Part shown: positions 23,713 to 35,999 of the stretch, one piece after another
Position numbering within the stretch: position 1 is the stretch's first letter
Layout: each line of letters starts with the position of its first letter
DNA from: Chenopodium formosanum
Taxonomy: Eukaryota; Streptophyta; Magnoliopsida; Caryophyllales; Amaranthaceae
Reading direction: 5' to 3'
Assembly: GCA_024500155.1 (NCBI GenBank)
Contig: CM044876.1
Span: forward strand, 14,198,001 to 14,262,000
DNA length: 64,000 bases
The notes under the pieces: model-generated
Database searches by the model: none
What the model was told of the DNA's origin: nothing
The model's input: the letters and a program-made list of their open reading frames with translations, nothing else
Position numbers and translations under genes: made by a program

Positions 23713-25139
23713 AAGAACTACGTATACTAAGGAAAATTATAAATGAGGACCACATATATAGGTACTTTTGTATGAGTAAGCCTTAGTTTCTCAATTGAGA
23801 CAAATGTTGCTGACTCACCCCTCTTCCCTTCCTTCTTATTTTTTCGGTGTAACAATGGCGGTTTCTTCACCAAAATCTAACAACACTACATACACCAACT
23901 CCAATTTCGACGATGAATGCCCTAGATTTTGAAATCCAAAATTCGATAATTGACTCAGAAGTTGCTTCAATTGTGGAAAAAACACTCAAAAGCTGCTTCA
24001 AGAGATCGTCTTTTGTGGCAATAAGCCAGTCAGCCGAACAAAAAAGATACCCTTGTAACAAACTATGTAAATTGGGCTCATACTAACTCATTAGGGAAAG
24101 GTATTTGCTAATTGCCATGTAGTTGGAGCAGTGAGAATGGGAAAAAAAATCACAAAATTACATTGTTATCCCTATTTTATTAGCTGAAAAGACAGCTTTC
24201 ACCCTTTGATGAGAAGCATATAAGGTTTCTCAATTAAGAAACTTATATTTACATGTTTTGTATTAAAGAGGAGAGAGAGACAGAGAGTAAGACATTTATT
24301 TATTAATAAAATTTGAACCTAAAAAGTGGGGGTTGTACTTGTAGTCTTGTAGATAATAAAAAATGAATAAAAGTTGTCATAAAAGTAATAAAGTGAAGTG
24401 AATAGAACTCAGAAAAACGGATGACAATTAAAGTGAGCACATCTTAGGAAACGAAATTTGCCCGTTTTTATATAAGTATTAATTAGTTCAGTTCAACAAA
24501 TATTTTTCATAAAAATATATTTTAATCACTAAATTTGTAATTCGAAGAACAAATATAATAGAAAATCCTCAAAGTTTTAGTCCATGTTCTCTTTACCCTA
24601 TATTTGTTGAACCGAAATTAATTTTTTTAAAAATGTAATGATGATTTTTGGACTTTAATTATATTTACTGAATTGAATTAGGAAAAATTTGCATATTATC
24701 ATCTACAAGTAACACACTTATTGATGTTACCACCCCTCTCCCCTCCAAAAAAAGTTATTTTAAAATACCAACCAAAAAAAAAAAAAAAAAAAAAAAAATT
24801 AGATTTCACCACCATTTAGCACTTTATGTTTAAAAAGTTATTAAATCTAAAGGGACAATGATACACATACATTGAATGTATGTGGTCCCAACATATATAC
24901 ATTACCGATTAAAAATTGACAACTCATCATTAGCTAAAAAATGAGAGGAAAAATTGAGAGGGAAAAGTTTCTGGTTTTTTACGCCATTTACCATAAGAAG
25001 GAAGGACAAATTTCATTAGCGCCAAATAATCTTTCTTGTTACTAAAAAAAATATTTTAGGTTACTAAAATATACAATTTTTTTACTGAGAAAATAGCATC
25101 CTAGTCAACGTCATTAATGAAGAGAGATGTTTATTATAA
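23713..25139. other. Intergenic stretch, mostly repeat debris
   Basis: No convincing gene. A plus-strand ORF at 23913-24086 (57 aa, containing NSIIDSEVASIVEKTLKSCF) is compositionally protein-like but unassigned, and may be a transposase remnant. Hairpin-like GTTTCTCAATTAAGAAAC lies near 24226, a microsatellite-like A tract at 24776-24798, and a palindromic ACATACATTGAATGTATGTG near 24865. Confidence 0.4.
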
Positions 25140-26230
25140 GAATCGAATAATGCTTTAGTAGAAACACATTTGAGTGGCACATACACAAGCTCAAAAAGTG
25201 TGTGATCGAATTGGTTTTTAAGTTCGGGCCAAACGAGAGTGGACGCTCAAGGTTTTAGTGGTGGAATTTGGCTTTTTTGGAGAGAGGAACAAGTCTCTGT
25301 TACGGTTTTGGATAATCATACTCAGCATATCACTATTGAAGTGGAACAAAGAGGTGAAGAACCTTGGATGTTCTCTGTTGTTTATGCTATCCCGGACTCT
25401 ACGACAAGGAAGGATTTATGGAGAGAATTGGAGAATATTGCAAGAAATTTTACTGGCCCTTGGTTGATAGCAGGGGACTTTAATGATACTGTCTCTATGA
25501 ATGAGAGAATAGGTGTTGGTGGGGCTGATATGCAAAGAAGGTGTAGAAAGGTCTGTGAGTGGGTGGAAACCAATAACTGGATCGATTTGGGGTGCTCGGG
25601 CCCTGCTCATACATGGTGTCGAGGTTTAAGTGCTGCTACATTCAAATTTGCAAGGCTTGGCCATAGTTTTGTTAATGAGGAATGGAGTTTAAGATTTCCA
25701 AAAGGTGCGGTGCACAATTTGCCTAAAAGTGCCTCGGATCATTGCCCGATTCTTATCAACATCAATGGCTTTGTGCCTATCCCAAAAGCTATCAAACCAT
25801 TTTGTTTTCATGCCGCTTGGATGCACCACGAAAGATTTGATGAATTTGTCTCTCACAATTGGGACAGAACTGCTCCTTTAATCCTCTTTCTTCTAGTCTT
25901 TGCAAATAAATTAAATGACTGTAATAGAATGGTGTTTCATAACATCTTTCGCAAAAAGGCAGAGCTGGTTACGAGGCTAGAGGGTATTCAAAGATCTCTT
26001 GCTGCTGGAGGGCCTCGACACTTGTTGAAGCTTGAAGAAAAATTGAAGAATGAGATGAGCAAGATCCTCGATGAAGAAGAATCCCTATGGTTTTCCAAAA
26101 ATCGAGGGCAGAGGCTATTTGTGATGGAGATCGAAACACTCGTTACTTCCATCTGTCAACTCTATCTCTTCTTTCGAATAAATCATTTATCTTTTTTCAA
26201 AGTTGTCAATAACATTTTCTTCTGGATCGT
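25140..26230 (+). pseudogene. LINE (L1-type) endonuclease fragment
   Basis: The longest open part is 25239-26234 (331 codons). It carries RVDAQGFSGGIWLFW, GPWLIAGDFNDT (endonuclease GDFN motif) and LPKSASDHCPILI (catalytic SDH motif), typical of the APE-like endonuclease of plant LINEs. Upstream, remnants of ETHLSG and AQKVCDRIGF can be read only by changing frame at ~25160-25210. At ~26115 the frame shifts again: the expected CDGDRNTRYFHLSTLS is in another frame. No reverse-transcriptase domain follows, so this is a truncated, frameshifted copy. Confidence 0.88.
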
Positions 26231-26234
26231 TTGA

Positions 26235-26544
26235 TGAAATAGAAGACTGAGAATTGTTTTCCATATTTGAGCAATAAAAGAAAAAGTCTTTTTTAGGAGA
26301 GAGAATATACAAGAACACAAACATGCAAAATGTGTGAGAAAATAATGGTTTTATAGACAAATAAAAAATATCAAAAAAAAAAAAACTATTTTAATTAATT
26401 TCTATATCTTATTTTTACATTTTTGTTGTCTTTATCCAAAACTCTAATTAATTATCTTTATTATTACATTTTATCTTTATCTAAAACTCTTAGTAAATAT
26501 CTTTATTCTAAATATCTTTAGCCAAAACTTTAAGTAATCACAAC
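26235..26544. other. AT-rich stretch without features
   Basis: Contains an A tract at 26374-26384 and imperfect repeats of TATCTTTATCTAAAACTCT-like sequence. Nothing gene-like. Confidence 0.5.
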
Positions 26545-27560
26545 TAGGGGTGAAACGAACTCAGTTTAAAACCGAACCAAACCAAACACCGAACCGAATA
26601 AGAAATTTGGTTTGGTATTTTTTTTTAAGTGGTTCGGTTTCGGTTTTTTAAAACAAATCGGTGTGTGGTTCGGTTTCAGTTTGCAAAAATGAAAAACCGA
26701 ACAAAACTGAACCACACCGAAATATAGGCCCAATCCAATTAAACCCTAGCCCAACTCTTAAATACCCTAGGTATATAATGCAAAAAAAAAAAAAAAAACC
26801 CCTAATCACTCGGCCTCTCTCTCTCTCTCCACCCTTTCTCTCTCCTTTCCTCTTCTCTCTTGCGGATTCCGCCATAGCCCATTCTCTCTCCTCTCCTCTT
26901 CTTCGCTCCACGCCTTCATTCTCCTCTTATCTTTTCCTTTTTCTTGTCTTCCTCCTCGCCACCATGAACGAACACAAACGATGGGAATTCGCTATCAAAT
27001 TCGCCCCCTTCACCATCTACGACCACCATCAACTAAATTCAAGGTCTTCATGTCCTCTTTTCATGTCCACCATCAACCATGAAGACCTTTAAAACCCAAA
27101 TTTGATGGTTTTTCGATGGAATGTGAGGTATGTCCTCTTTTTCTTTGTTTTAATTTAGTTTGAGTAATATTTTTCTACTAATTTATGCTAAACTTCTAAT
27201 GTATTATGTAGGTCCAATTTTTTCTGATATTTCGGTGCTTTTTATTCCAATTTTAGTTCAATGATATTAGGGTTCTATCTTAATTTTTTCGAGATTATTT
27301 GTTTGTGGATCTATGTTTTGATTGGTGTGGTCTGGTTTTTTTTTGCAAATTTTGATGTTTATGGTGCTTGATATGAAAATTCGGTTTGGTTCGGTTTTTT
27401 TTTATGAAACTGAAATAAATATGGTTTGGTTTGGTTTGGTTTGGTTCTGTTTCTAAAGTAAAGTGGTGAGGTGTGGTTTCTAAAATCCAGAAACCGAAAT
27501 AGAGTGGTTCGGTTTCGGTTTGGGCAAAAAACCAAACCAAAAATCGAACTTTCACCCCTA
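26545..27560. mobile_element. ~1 kb hAT-like non-autonomous element
   Basis: Ends TAGGGGTGAAACGAACTC and CGAACTTTCACCCCTA are inverted, flanked by the near-identical 8-bp ATCACAAC (26537-26544) and ATCACAAA (27561-27568). Subterminal AACCGAACCAAACC repeats mirror GGTTTGGTTTGGTTCGG repeats on the right. The interior (26800-27100) is CT-rich and gene-leader-like with an ATG at 26964, but shows no known domain. Confidence 0.75.
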
Positions 27561-27589
27561 ATCACAAACACTCTAAGTAAACTCTAAGA

Positions 27590-27741
27590 TTATTTAATTC
27601 CTGGCTAAAATATTGCTATGCATGACTAAAATATTGTTATGCCTGACAAAAATAGACGAATACCTGACATTAATTATCTAATATCTGACTAAAACACGCT
27701 AATTTCTGACTTAAATATTGTAATTCCTAACAAAATATAAC
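27590..27741 (+). repeat. CTGAC-type degenerate repeat tract
   Basis: Six or so irregular units of the form TAATNCCTGACNAAAATA. The same word recurs across 30.2-38.5 kb and, inverted, at 44.88 kb. Confidence 0.65.
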
Positions 27742-29346
27742 TATAGACACCTACTTTTGGCCTCTTGTCCCGAAAGGAAGTGCGATGATGTTACAAAAAC
27801 CTGTTCTTCATGCTAGACCAAATTTGAAGTGTTTATTGACTATGAAATTAAAACATTATGAAGTAAGATAAAACCCATACTTGAGGCCAAATTATCCTAG
27901 AGCCTTGTCCGATTACTAATTAGGCCTAAAACATGTTCATACATGTTTAAACTTGATTAATAACGGACCCAAATGCGTCAAATGCAATGATTTAATCCAA
28001 TGGAACCTACATTGTTGAAAAACCGAGCCAAACAGATGAACCAAACATCAAATTCTCGTAAAAGGCCTATACAAATGGATAGCCCTTCCAAAGAGCTTTC
28101 CAACGGTATATTACAGGCTCAATTCCGAGCTAAAACAAAAGAAGTTATGATCAAAACACTAAACTGGGCCCTAAAACCGACACCCTTGCACTCCAACGGC
28201 CATATATTTTGATCTGTAACAGATTTTAACCTAATTCTAACAGCATTGGAAATTAGACATTCAAAGCTATCCATTGATATCTCACACGCATAAATCCAAC
28301 TTTGCCATCAAAAGTCATGGAAGTTTTAAAAACGCGTTTTCGTATAAGGCAAACCACAAACCAGCTGAGATGTGTGCGGCACCCAGCGCGACTCAGAGAG
28401 TTGCGCGCGCCACCTGACGCTGCAGCTCAAAAACCCTAAACCTAAATTCTTATGCCTAAAATTAGGGGTCTTCGTTCAGCACGAAATACACAGAAAAATC
28501 AGTATTCTAAACCCTAAATTCTGAAATCCCTAATCTCTCTCAAACCCTCTTACTATCCTACTACTTTTCCCTCTTTCTTCCCAAGTAATCTTCAACCCTA
28601 ATCCGTCCATTGAAGCTCTTGTAGGTACGAAGAATAAAGAAAGTCCATAAACGCATAAGACGGAGATTTAGCATAAAAGAAGAATGGTTAGTTTCCTGAG
28701 CACATAGATAAATCACTTTTCTTTTATTGTTTAAATAACTTTAATCGATTAATTAGTGTTGTTTGATCACTTTAAACAAACTTTTAATTAATTAATTCAC
28801 ATAGTTTTCTTTCGTTAATCAAGACTAGAATTTGTATAATTAATTGTTGTTTTATCACTTAAGACAAGGCGAATCTTGTTTATTTATACTTCTTTCACGA
28901 ATATTGATTAAATAAGAATAACGACATTTGAAATGTAATTCTTACATGATTAATGCGTGTAGATAAAATCAACTAACTTAGTTTTTAAGTTTAACGTTGC
29001 ATATATTGTTTGGTGATGAAATTGTGAAAAAGGAAGAGCTAGTAGAGGCTGCACTAGGGCTAGAATAGTGATTCCTCCCTAAAAGGAACGTTATTTTAGT
29101 ACCCTTGCTCCAGAACTCATTTCTGGTTTATGTAGACCAATAATTTGGGCATGGGTAAACTTACGATTCGTGCTAATTATCCCATGAACTCCACATGGGA
29201 GAAAGGCATGAACGAGGTTTATGAGTTTTTCTAAAACTCATTGGCGACTCCCTACTTGTTTCTTATAAAAAAGCGTGGTGATAGAATCAACTCTAATTCA
29301 AGGTCCCCCAAACAATCAGGAATTCAAATCCTAATACACCCTAACA
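27742..29346 (+). mobile_element. Solo or truncated LTR
   Basis: Starts TATAGACACCTACTTTTGGC (a TGTAGACACC-type LTR start) and ends near CACCCTAACA. Near the 3' end is CTCATTGGCGACTCCCTAC, typical of plant Ty3/gypsy Tat-lineage LTRs. The stretch GAGCTTTCCAACGGTATATT at ~28095 recurs in related form at 36.65 kb and, inverted, at 59.5 kb. No target duplication or primer-binding site was found, so the limits are approximate. Confidence 0.55.
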
Positions 29347-29391
29347 ACTGTAGTGTCCTAGGCTTCTAAAGGGCCTTGGGCATCTAAGGAG

Positions 29392-29447
29392 AAGGATCCC
29401 CTACGATTACTGGAACAAGAAGGATCCCCTACGATTACTGGAATAAG
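29392..29447 (+). repeat. 28-bp tandem duplication at the LTR/FAR1 junction
   Basis: The unit GAAGGATCCCCTACGATTACTGGAACAA occurs twice (the second copy ends AATAA). It is followed by a ~27-base stretch nearly identical to 28917-28943 inside the LTR. Confidence 0.85.
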
Positions 29448-30239
29448 AATAACGACTTTTGAAATGTAATTCACAAATGTTTAAGTGGTTGTGATTCAGA
29501 ATCTGAATTTGAAGATTACTGGAACAAGATGGTTTAAAAACATGGATTAGAAAAAAAAGAAGGGTTTGACAGGTTATTCGGGCTACGAGAAAAATGGTGC
29601 ACGTACAGCATTGATCGAGCAAGGACATTTTCTCAACTGGAACTCTTTCATCTCAAAGAGTAGAAGTAACAAACAGAGCAATTTCATTCAAGGCTAACAG
29701 AACCACTAAACTTTTGGAGTTCTTTCACATATTTGAAACAACTGTTAGAAGATGGAGAAGCACTGAAAGAGTGACAACTTCAGATGTACTACTGAGAAAC
29801 CAACAACAACAACAAAAATATAAAACATGCAGCTGAAGTTTATACTCTAAACTATACAAGGATTTTAAGTTGGAATTTGATACAAGTCTAGGAGCATATG
29901 CAAGAGAAAGGCCACTTCAATGCAATATGTCAAATTCTTTGATGTTTCTCTTGATGAAGATTATAAGCACACCTATGAAGTCATATATCACAGTCAAAAC
30001 CATGAGTTTGAGTCTTCTTGTATGTGCTTCATAGAGACCGGATTGACGTGCTTTCACATCCTTAAGATAATGCAAATGTACAACATACATGATATACTAG
30101 AGGGATACGTTCTGAAACGTTGGACCAAGCTTGCTAAATCAATGATATGGGATGACAATGAATCGGGTACGTACATACTTTTTTATTTTAAAATTTATTA
30201 ATTGTTAATTTAATATAAAATAAAAGTATTATTATTCTT

Positions 30240-30420
30240 GATTATTAGAACTTATTTCTGACAAATATACTCTTATACCTGACAAATATAGTCTTTTTCA
30301 TGTTAAAAATATTGTTATTTCTAATAAAACTATTTATTTCTGACAAACATAATTTAATACCTGATACAAATATTATTATTTTTGATAAAAAAAATATTTA
30401 TTACAAACATAATCTTAATA
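30240..30420 (+). repeat. CTGAC-type repeat tract
   Basis: Repeats of ACCTGACAAATATA and TTCTGACAAACATAAT-like units lying between exon 2-like and exon 3-like parts of the FAR1 pseudogene. Confidence 0.7.
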
Positions 30421-30429
30421 AAAAAAAAC

Positions 30430-30912
30430 TTATACATTAATACCATTTTCTGCTTCAGTAGGAAGCCTTTCATTACCATCACCATTAAAAACTCTAATGT
30501 AAAAATTTGAATCATTATCGTGATAAATATCCAGTCTTTCTCCATCAACAATATTATTGGATGCTACAAAGCTTGTCCATGCATCATCAACAAAACAACC
30601 ACCAAACCTTCATGTATCTTGTGGTACGCTTATCACTCTTACCTCCCAAAATCTGCCATTATTCCCACGATAGACTCTAACTGGACACCTAAATTTTAAA
30701 AGAAAACTTCTCCGATGCATTCCGTAGTCCGCAGATTGCGACTGGAATAAAAAAAACACAAAAAAAGAATGAAATCATTTAATATTTACTAAAACACAAA
30801 ACAAATGTATATATATATAAAACTTAATGTATAATGTATTTACCAAATTAAGTCGATAAATTGATCTGAAATTAACATAACATTTTGCCATATTTACGAA
30901 GAAATCAGCCAT
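30430..30912 (-). pseudogene. B3 DNA-binding domain (REM-like) pseudogene
   Basis: Minus-strand frame from ATG 30720 to TAA 30430 reads CPVRVYRGNNGRFWEVRV, a TGA at codon 37, then RFGGCFVDDAWTSFVASNNI, DGERLDIYHDNDSNFYIRVF. This matches the second half of a plant B3 domain (strands ...GGFVEDGW..F...NSL..GD...F.Y.G.S.FYVRIF). An upstream exon-like block (30912-30844, MADFFVNMAKCYVNF) ends at a good donor, but joining it at the acceptor 30741 is out of frame by one base. The stop and phase problem argue for a dead copy. Its position inside a FAR1-like gene suggests capture or insertion. Confidence 0.75.
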
Positions 30913-31319
30913 TGTCTTTAAGATTGTATAGTAGAAGAAAAATATAAGTTAATGATATAAGACTCAACCTTATATAGAAACAATATAGGTTGTTAATTGA
31001 AGTCTTTTAATAGAAAAAACTTGATTTAAAACAGCATTTAAATAGAGAATTGTTATGTATGAACAGCAATAATTAACATGTAATTTAACAGAAGAACTTA
31101 TGACTTTACTCAGATTTGTATGACTTTTTGGTGATGCAATAAATTACTTTTTCAAATTTGTATGACTTTTTGATAATGGAAAAAATTACTTTTTCAGTTT
31201 TATAGGACTTTTTCATGACTTTAGTCAGATTTGTATGACTTTTTCATAATGCAATAACTTAATTTTTCTGGTTTGTATAACTTTTCATGATGCAAGAACA
31301 CTTATGGCTCTTGCAGAAA

Positions 31320-31640
31320 ATAATTTTTTTTTCTGACAAATTTGATCTTATTCCTGACAAACAATATCTTATTCCTGTTCGAAATATTTTTATTCCTGAC
31401 AAAAAAATCCTTTTGGAAAACTTATGGCTCATGCAGAAAACAAATATAAAAACTTATTCCTAGCTTAATAAAAAACTTATTCCTGACTTAGCTTATCTTA
31501 TTTCTGACATTTATAATCTTATTTATGATATTTATATTGTTATTACTGACAACTATAATAGTATTCCTGATTTATATATTTTTATTCCTTAGTAAAATTG
31601 TCTTATTCGTGACAAAAATGTAGTAACTTTTTTTTTTGTT
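31320..31640 (+). repeat. CTGAC-type repeat tract
   Basis: About a dozen irregular units like TCTTATTCCTGACAAAAA and TTATTTCTGACATTTATAA. Confidence 0.75.
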
Positions 31641-32109
31641 AGGTAATACAACTACAAATCATTCATTAATAAACACTCCTTAGAGGCAATCAGTAACAAA
31701 GAATTTCAACAACCTTATAACATAATGTCAAAGGAACGAAGAAGCATCAAAAAATGTGATGATGCTTTGGAACAAATGTACAAATCTGTAAGAAAAGTGT
31801 TCCAAACAAATCAAGAAAAATCCGCGAACTTAATGAAGAAGAAGAGAGAAGGAATACAGTAAAAGATCCAAAACGACCAAAACCAAAATAAAGGCCAAAG
31901 AAAAGAATTAGAGGACAATTTGAAAAAAGAACAACAACTAGAGATCCAAATGAGTTTGGAACAAAAACTCCAAATCCACAACTAATTTAATATAGGGTCA
32001 TTCATCAAATAATTTTTTTTATTCAAAATAACTGTAAAAAATATTATGTTCTGATATTTTGATTTTGATATTTTAATTTTTTAATATAAATTAAGCTTTG
32101 AAATTTTTT

Positions 32110-32300
32110 TTCTTATTCCTAGCAGAAGTAATTTAATTTATGAATAAATCAATGCTATTTGACTAACATAATTTATTCCATGATAGAAATCACTTATTTC
32201 CTGAACAAAATAAACTAATTCCTAACTGTCATTTTCTTATTCCTGATAAAATTAATCTAATTTCTGACATAAACAATCATATACTTGACTGATTATTATT
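32110..32300 (+). repeat. CTGAC-type repeat tract
   Basis: Units such as TTATTCCTGATAAAATTAAT and TAATTTCTGACATAAAC, just beyond the last exon-like part of the Ulp1-type pseudogene. Confidence 0.65.
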
Positions 32301-32958
32301 AAAGAAAAGAAACTTAATATTTGACTAAAAAAATATATATACAAAACATAAATATATACATATATAAATAATCGTAATAATAACTAGCAAAAACAAAATT
32401 AATATGTATCTATACTTAAATATTATCAAACAAAACAAACCTAATATCTGACTACAAAGAGACAACATATATACATATGAATAATTGTAAAAATAAAATT
32501 ATCTAACTTTTGTCTCTATTTTGCTGGATGTATTTTTGAATTTCTTTATGTATCTTTTGCTCCAAGAATCTCCTCTCTTTTTCTTTCTCTATGGCAGCTT
32601 TTTTCCTTCTTATATTTGGCCTCAAGCTTCTTCCTTGCAGGCTGAGATTTCAAACTTTTATCCTTGTTAATAGAAAATGCAATGCAATCATTCCACAGTT
32701 GCTTCCGCAAAAAATTCTCTTCTCTATTCATCAAATCAAAAGCAATTCTGCATCTATACAACTTCTGATTTTGCTTTTGCAAATTTATACAAAAAAAATA
32801 AAAATAAAAAAAATAAAAACACTAAAAAATAATAAGTATAAATCCAAAAACAAAAGAGAAAAAAAACACTTACACATTTCAAGTCAATAAGTCCTCCATC
32901 TAATCCAGTGTACTTTTGCATACACATTAATATAAATAGCCCACAATCATAGTTATAA

Positions 32959-33950
32959 GGAAAAATTGATGGGAATAATCCACCTTTTGAGCGTCGGAGA
33001 TTAATAATCCCATCTTTGAGATTATTTTTAATAATCCCACCTTTGATATCAATCCGCTCAAAATGATCCCGGGTGACCAGTAACCGGTTGAATAGGTAAT
33101 TTTTTTTTTATTAAGTGTATTTTACACATGTCACAATTTGATTTTGTCCAAGAAGAAAAAAGAAAACTAACACCACCTAATCTACACCACATCTACCACC
33201 ATCCCCACCAACATCCAAAACCATAATCAGAACCACCACCGCCACCCAGACTTGAAACCACCGCCACCCATACTTGAAACCACCGCAAACACCCCAACTA
33301 ACCTAACCCCAAAACCACAGCCAACCTAACCCCAAAACCACCTTCGAAAAATCAAAAACCCACCAAACCGAAAACCACCTTCAATATTTCAAAAACCAAA
33401 TAGGCTGAATCAAGGTCGGGGAAAGGGGAGGGAGGTCGGGATTGGGACGGAGGAAGGAGAGAGCTTCCAGGATCGAAACGGGGGAATGGGTGGGGAGCCG
33501 GGATCAGGGTGGTGAAAGGATTTTCGGGGGTTGTGGGATGATTGGTTTTCGAGGGTTATCGTGACGGTGGAAGGGAGGCTGGTGATTCAAGGGAGGCGGA
33601 GAGGGGGCGTCGGCGCTAGGGGAGTCGATCTAGACGGTCGGTGTCGTGGGGCAGAGCACTTTGGCGACAATGACGGCGGGAGCGGGGTGGCGGGGAGGGT
33701 GGTTGGGGTTGTGGGTGGTATTTTTTTTTAATTATTCAATTATTATTATTTTCCTAAAAATATTAAACTTTTTAATTTTTTTTATTTATTTTGACCAATC
33801 ACAGGCTGACACGTGTCTGGTAGTTACATGACCGGTTGGGACTATTAGAAGCAAATAAGGTATAAAGGTGGGATTATTAAAAAGAATATCAAAGGTGGGA
33901 TTATTAATCTCCGACGCTGAAAAGGTGGGATTATTTCCATCAATTTTTCC
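32959..33950. mobile_element. Mutator-like TIR element A, inserted in the Ulp1 catalytic region
   Basis: The ~90-bp ends are inverted copies starting GGAAAAATTGATGG; each contains two TAATAATCCCACCTTT-like subrepeats and AGCGTCGGAGATTAATAATC. Flanking 9-mers TAGTTATAA and TAATTTTGA match at 6 of 9. Removing the element plus one 9-mer restores an in-frame SYQNYDCG in the Ulp1 gene, supporting a 9-bp target duplication. The core is GC-rich (33160-33720), with CCACCACC/GGGGGTTGTGGG sequence and short Gly/Arg-rich frames. Near the right end are GACCAATCACAGGCTGACAC and ACCGGTTGGGAC, motifs shared with elements at 41.8 and 56.7 kb. Confidence 0.82.
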
Positions 33951-34129
33951 TAATTTTGATAGCTTGTCTTCCATGAAAAAGAAGGAATATGCCAACTCAA
34001 AGTTGTAATAATATTAGCTCTTGGATGATCTTGCTAGAGTAAATAAATAGCTACAGCTCTAATATGTAAATATAAATATATATATCTAAGCATCAAAAAG
34101 TATAATTTTCAATGAACAGACTTAGGGTC

Positions 34130-34345
34130 TGTTCACATTTACTGAATTGAGCTAACTAAACTAAATTGAATTGATTGGAGATGAACTGAACTGAACTGAA
34201 CTAAACTGATTGGAGCTGAACTGAACTTAACTGAATAGACCTTAAATGAATATTTTATGAGAAAGGAGATTAGGAGCTGAACTGAACTGAACTGATTGGA
34301 GCTAAACTGAACTGAAATGAACTTAAGCTGAAGTAAACATGATTT
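34130..34345. mobile_element. CTGAA-rich dispersed element, copy 2
   Basis: Left end AGGGTCTGTTCACATTTACT and right end AAGCTGAAGTAAACATGA enclose repeated GAACTGAACTGA words and TTTATGAGAAAGGAGATTAG. It lies in copy A of the segmental duplication. Confidence 0.75.
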
Positions 34346-34589
34346 TACTTGAACAACTTTTTCTTCTGTTTTCCTCTTCTTTTTCTTTTGTGTTTCAGAT
34401 TCATGCCCCTTTTCAAATTCATCTACTTTTTCTGATTTATCTTCTGTATCCAAACGCAGAAACTTCCTCCACTCTAACTTCAAACTCTCATCAGGATTAA
34501 ATCCTTTCTTATTTTTTAGAAATCTCTTTCATCGGTAAGAGAAATAAAAAACGAAAAAGAAAAAAAAATCACATTAAAACTGTAAGCTG

Positions 34590-35280
34590 AATAAAACAAT
34601 CTTATTCCTGACAATAATTATGTTATCCCTGATAATAGTGATCTTATTTCTAAGCACAAATATCTTTTTCCTGACAAAAATAACTTCATTTCTGACCAAA
34701 ATAATTTTAATCATGATAAAAGAAATGTAATGTAATCCACATATATCTTATTCCAGATTTAAGTAATCTTGGCTTGTTTCCAATTGAAGCAATATTATTC
34801 CTTACAGATGTAATTTAAATACTGACTAGAAGAACTTAATTTCTGACAAAAAACATCAAATTAAAATTGTAAGCTGAATCAAACAATCTTATTCCTAAGA
34901 ATAATTATGTTATCCTTGATAATAGTAATCTTATTTCTGAGCATAAATATCTTTTTCCTTACAAAATTAACTTCATTTCTGACCAAAATAATCTTAAACC
35001 TGATAAAAGAAATGTTATTTCTAACTAATGTAATATAATCACACATATATCTTAATCCTGATTTTAAGTAATCTTATTTTTTATTGAAGCAATATTATTC
35101 ATTACTGATGTAATTTCAAGAAGAACTTAATTTTTGACCAAAAATATCTAAATCATGACAAACATATACTATTATCAAAATAAAATAATATAATTCAAGA
35201 TAATCTAATTTGCAAATATGATTTATCACAGAATAATAAGCTAATTTCTAATAGAAAGAAATTCAAGGCAATCCTGACAA
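34590..35280 (+). repeat. CTGAC-type repeat tract
   Basis: Roughly thirty irregular units of the form ATCTTATTCCTGACAATAAT or TTCATTTCTGACCAAAATAA, in an intron-like position of the Ulp1 pseudogene (copy A). Confidence 0.8.
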
Positions 35281-35282
35281 AT

Positions 35283-35468
35283 AAGTTCACATTTATTGAA
35301 TTGAGCTAACTGAACTGAATTGAACAGATTGGAGATGAACTGAACTGAACTGATTAAAGCTGAACTGAACTTAACTAAACTGAATAAAGCTTAAATGAAT
35401 ATTTTATGAGAGAAGGAAATTAGGAGCTGATCTGAACTTAACTGAACTGAACTTAAGCTGAAGTAAAC
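35283..35468. mobile_element. CTGAA-rich dispersed element, copy 3
   Basis: Paralogous to copy 2, being part of the segmental duplication. Shares TTCACATTTATTGAATTGAG and GTAAACATGATTTTACTTGA junctions. Confidence 0.75.
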
Positions 35469-35999
35469 ATGATTTTACTTGAACAGCTTTTTCTTCTGTT
35501 TTCCTCTTCTTTTTCTTTTGTGTTTCAGATTCATGTCCTTTTTCAAATTCATTTACTTTTTCTGATTTATCTTCTATATCCAAACACAGAAACTTCCTCC
35601 ACTCTAACTTCAAACTCTCATCAGGATTAAATCCTTTCTTGTTTTTAGAAATCTCTTTCACATCTAGATCAATATAAGGAATACCCAACACACAATAATA
35701 TCATAACTATCTATATGAATGGCATGTTCCTTTTTACCAACAATCAGATTTCTATCCTTGGGATTATAATGAGTTACTATACAACTGTACAACTAATGGC
35801 TAATATTTTCCTTCAATTTCATATGAAGCAATCCACCAAAACTAATGTCTATTACATCCTTCTTTTGCTTAACACTTAAATCTTCCATAATTAGACAACG
35901 ATGATTAGGACCAGATTTATTACCAAGTTCAAAGTCTGAAATATCATCTTTAGTAAGAGAACTGAAAAATTAAAAAGAAAAAGAAATCACATTAAAATT

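Larger units (their letters stand above)
29470..31988 (+). pseudogene. FAR1-like (MULE transposase-related) pseudogene
   Basis: Part 1 (29470-29640) reads SEFEDYWNKMV, a stop, KHGLEKKEGFDRLFGLREKW. After a frameshift, 29660-29800 gives EVTNRAISFKANRTTKLLEF and FHIFETTVRRWRSTE. Part 2 (29920-30170) is an open frame with a SWIM zinc-finger arrangement (C-x-C then C-x-H in CMCFIETGLTCFH) followed by YVLKRWTK. Part 3, after an intron-like gap with an acceptor at ~31644, gives KIRELNEEEERRNTVKDPKR and RPKKRIRGQFEKRTT separated by a stop. These are the order and motifs of FAR1/FRS proteins, which derive from Mutator-like transposases. Several stops and frameshifts make it non-functional. A separate B3 fragment lies inside the gap on the other strand. 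Confidence 0.82.

Noticed and set aside
23913..24086. 57-aa frame containing NSIIDSEVASIVEKTLKSCF as a possible gene
   Set aside because: Protein-like composition but too short, with no motif I can name. Left as a remnant inside an intergenic entry.
27742..29346. Full-length retrotransposon with gag-pol
   Set aside because: No gag, protease, RT or integrase motifs and no second LTR or primer-binding site. Called only as a solo or truncated LTR.
33531..33831. Gly/Arg-rich frames in the core of element A
   Set aside because: Compositional by-product of GC-rich DNA. No recognisable domain, so called only as part of the transposon.
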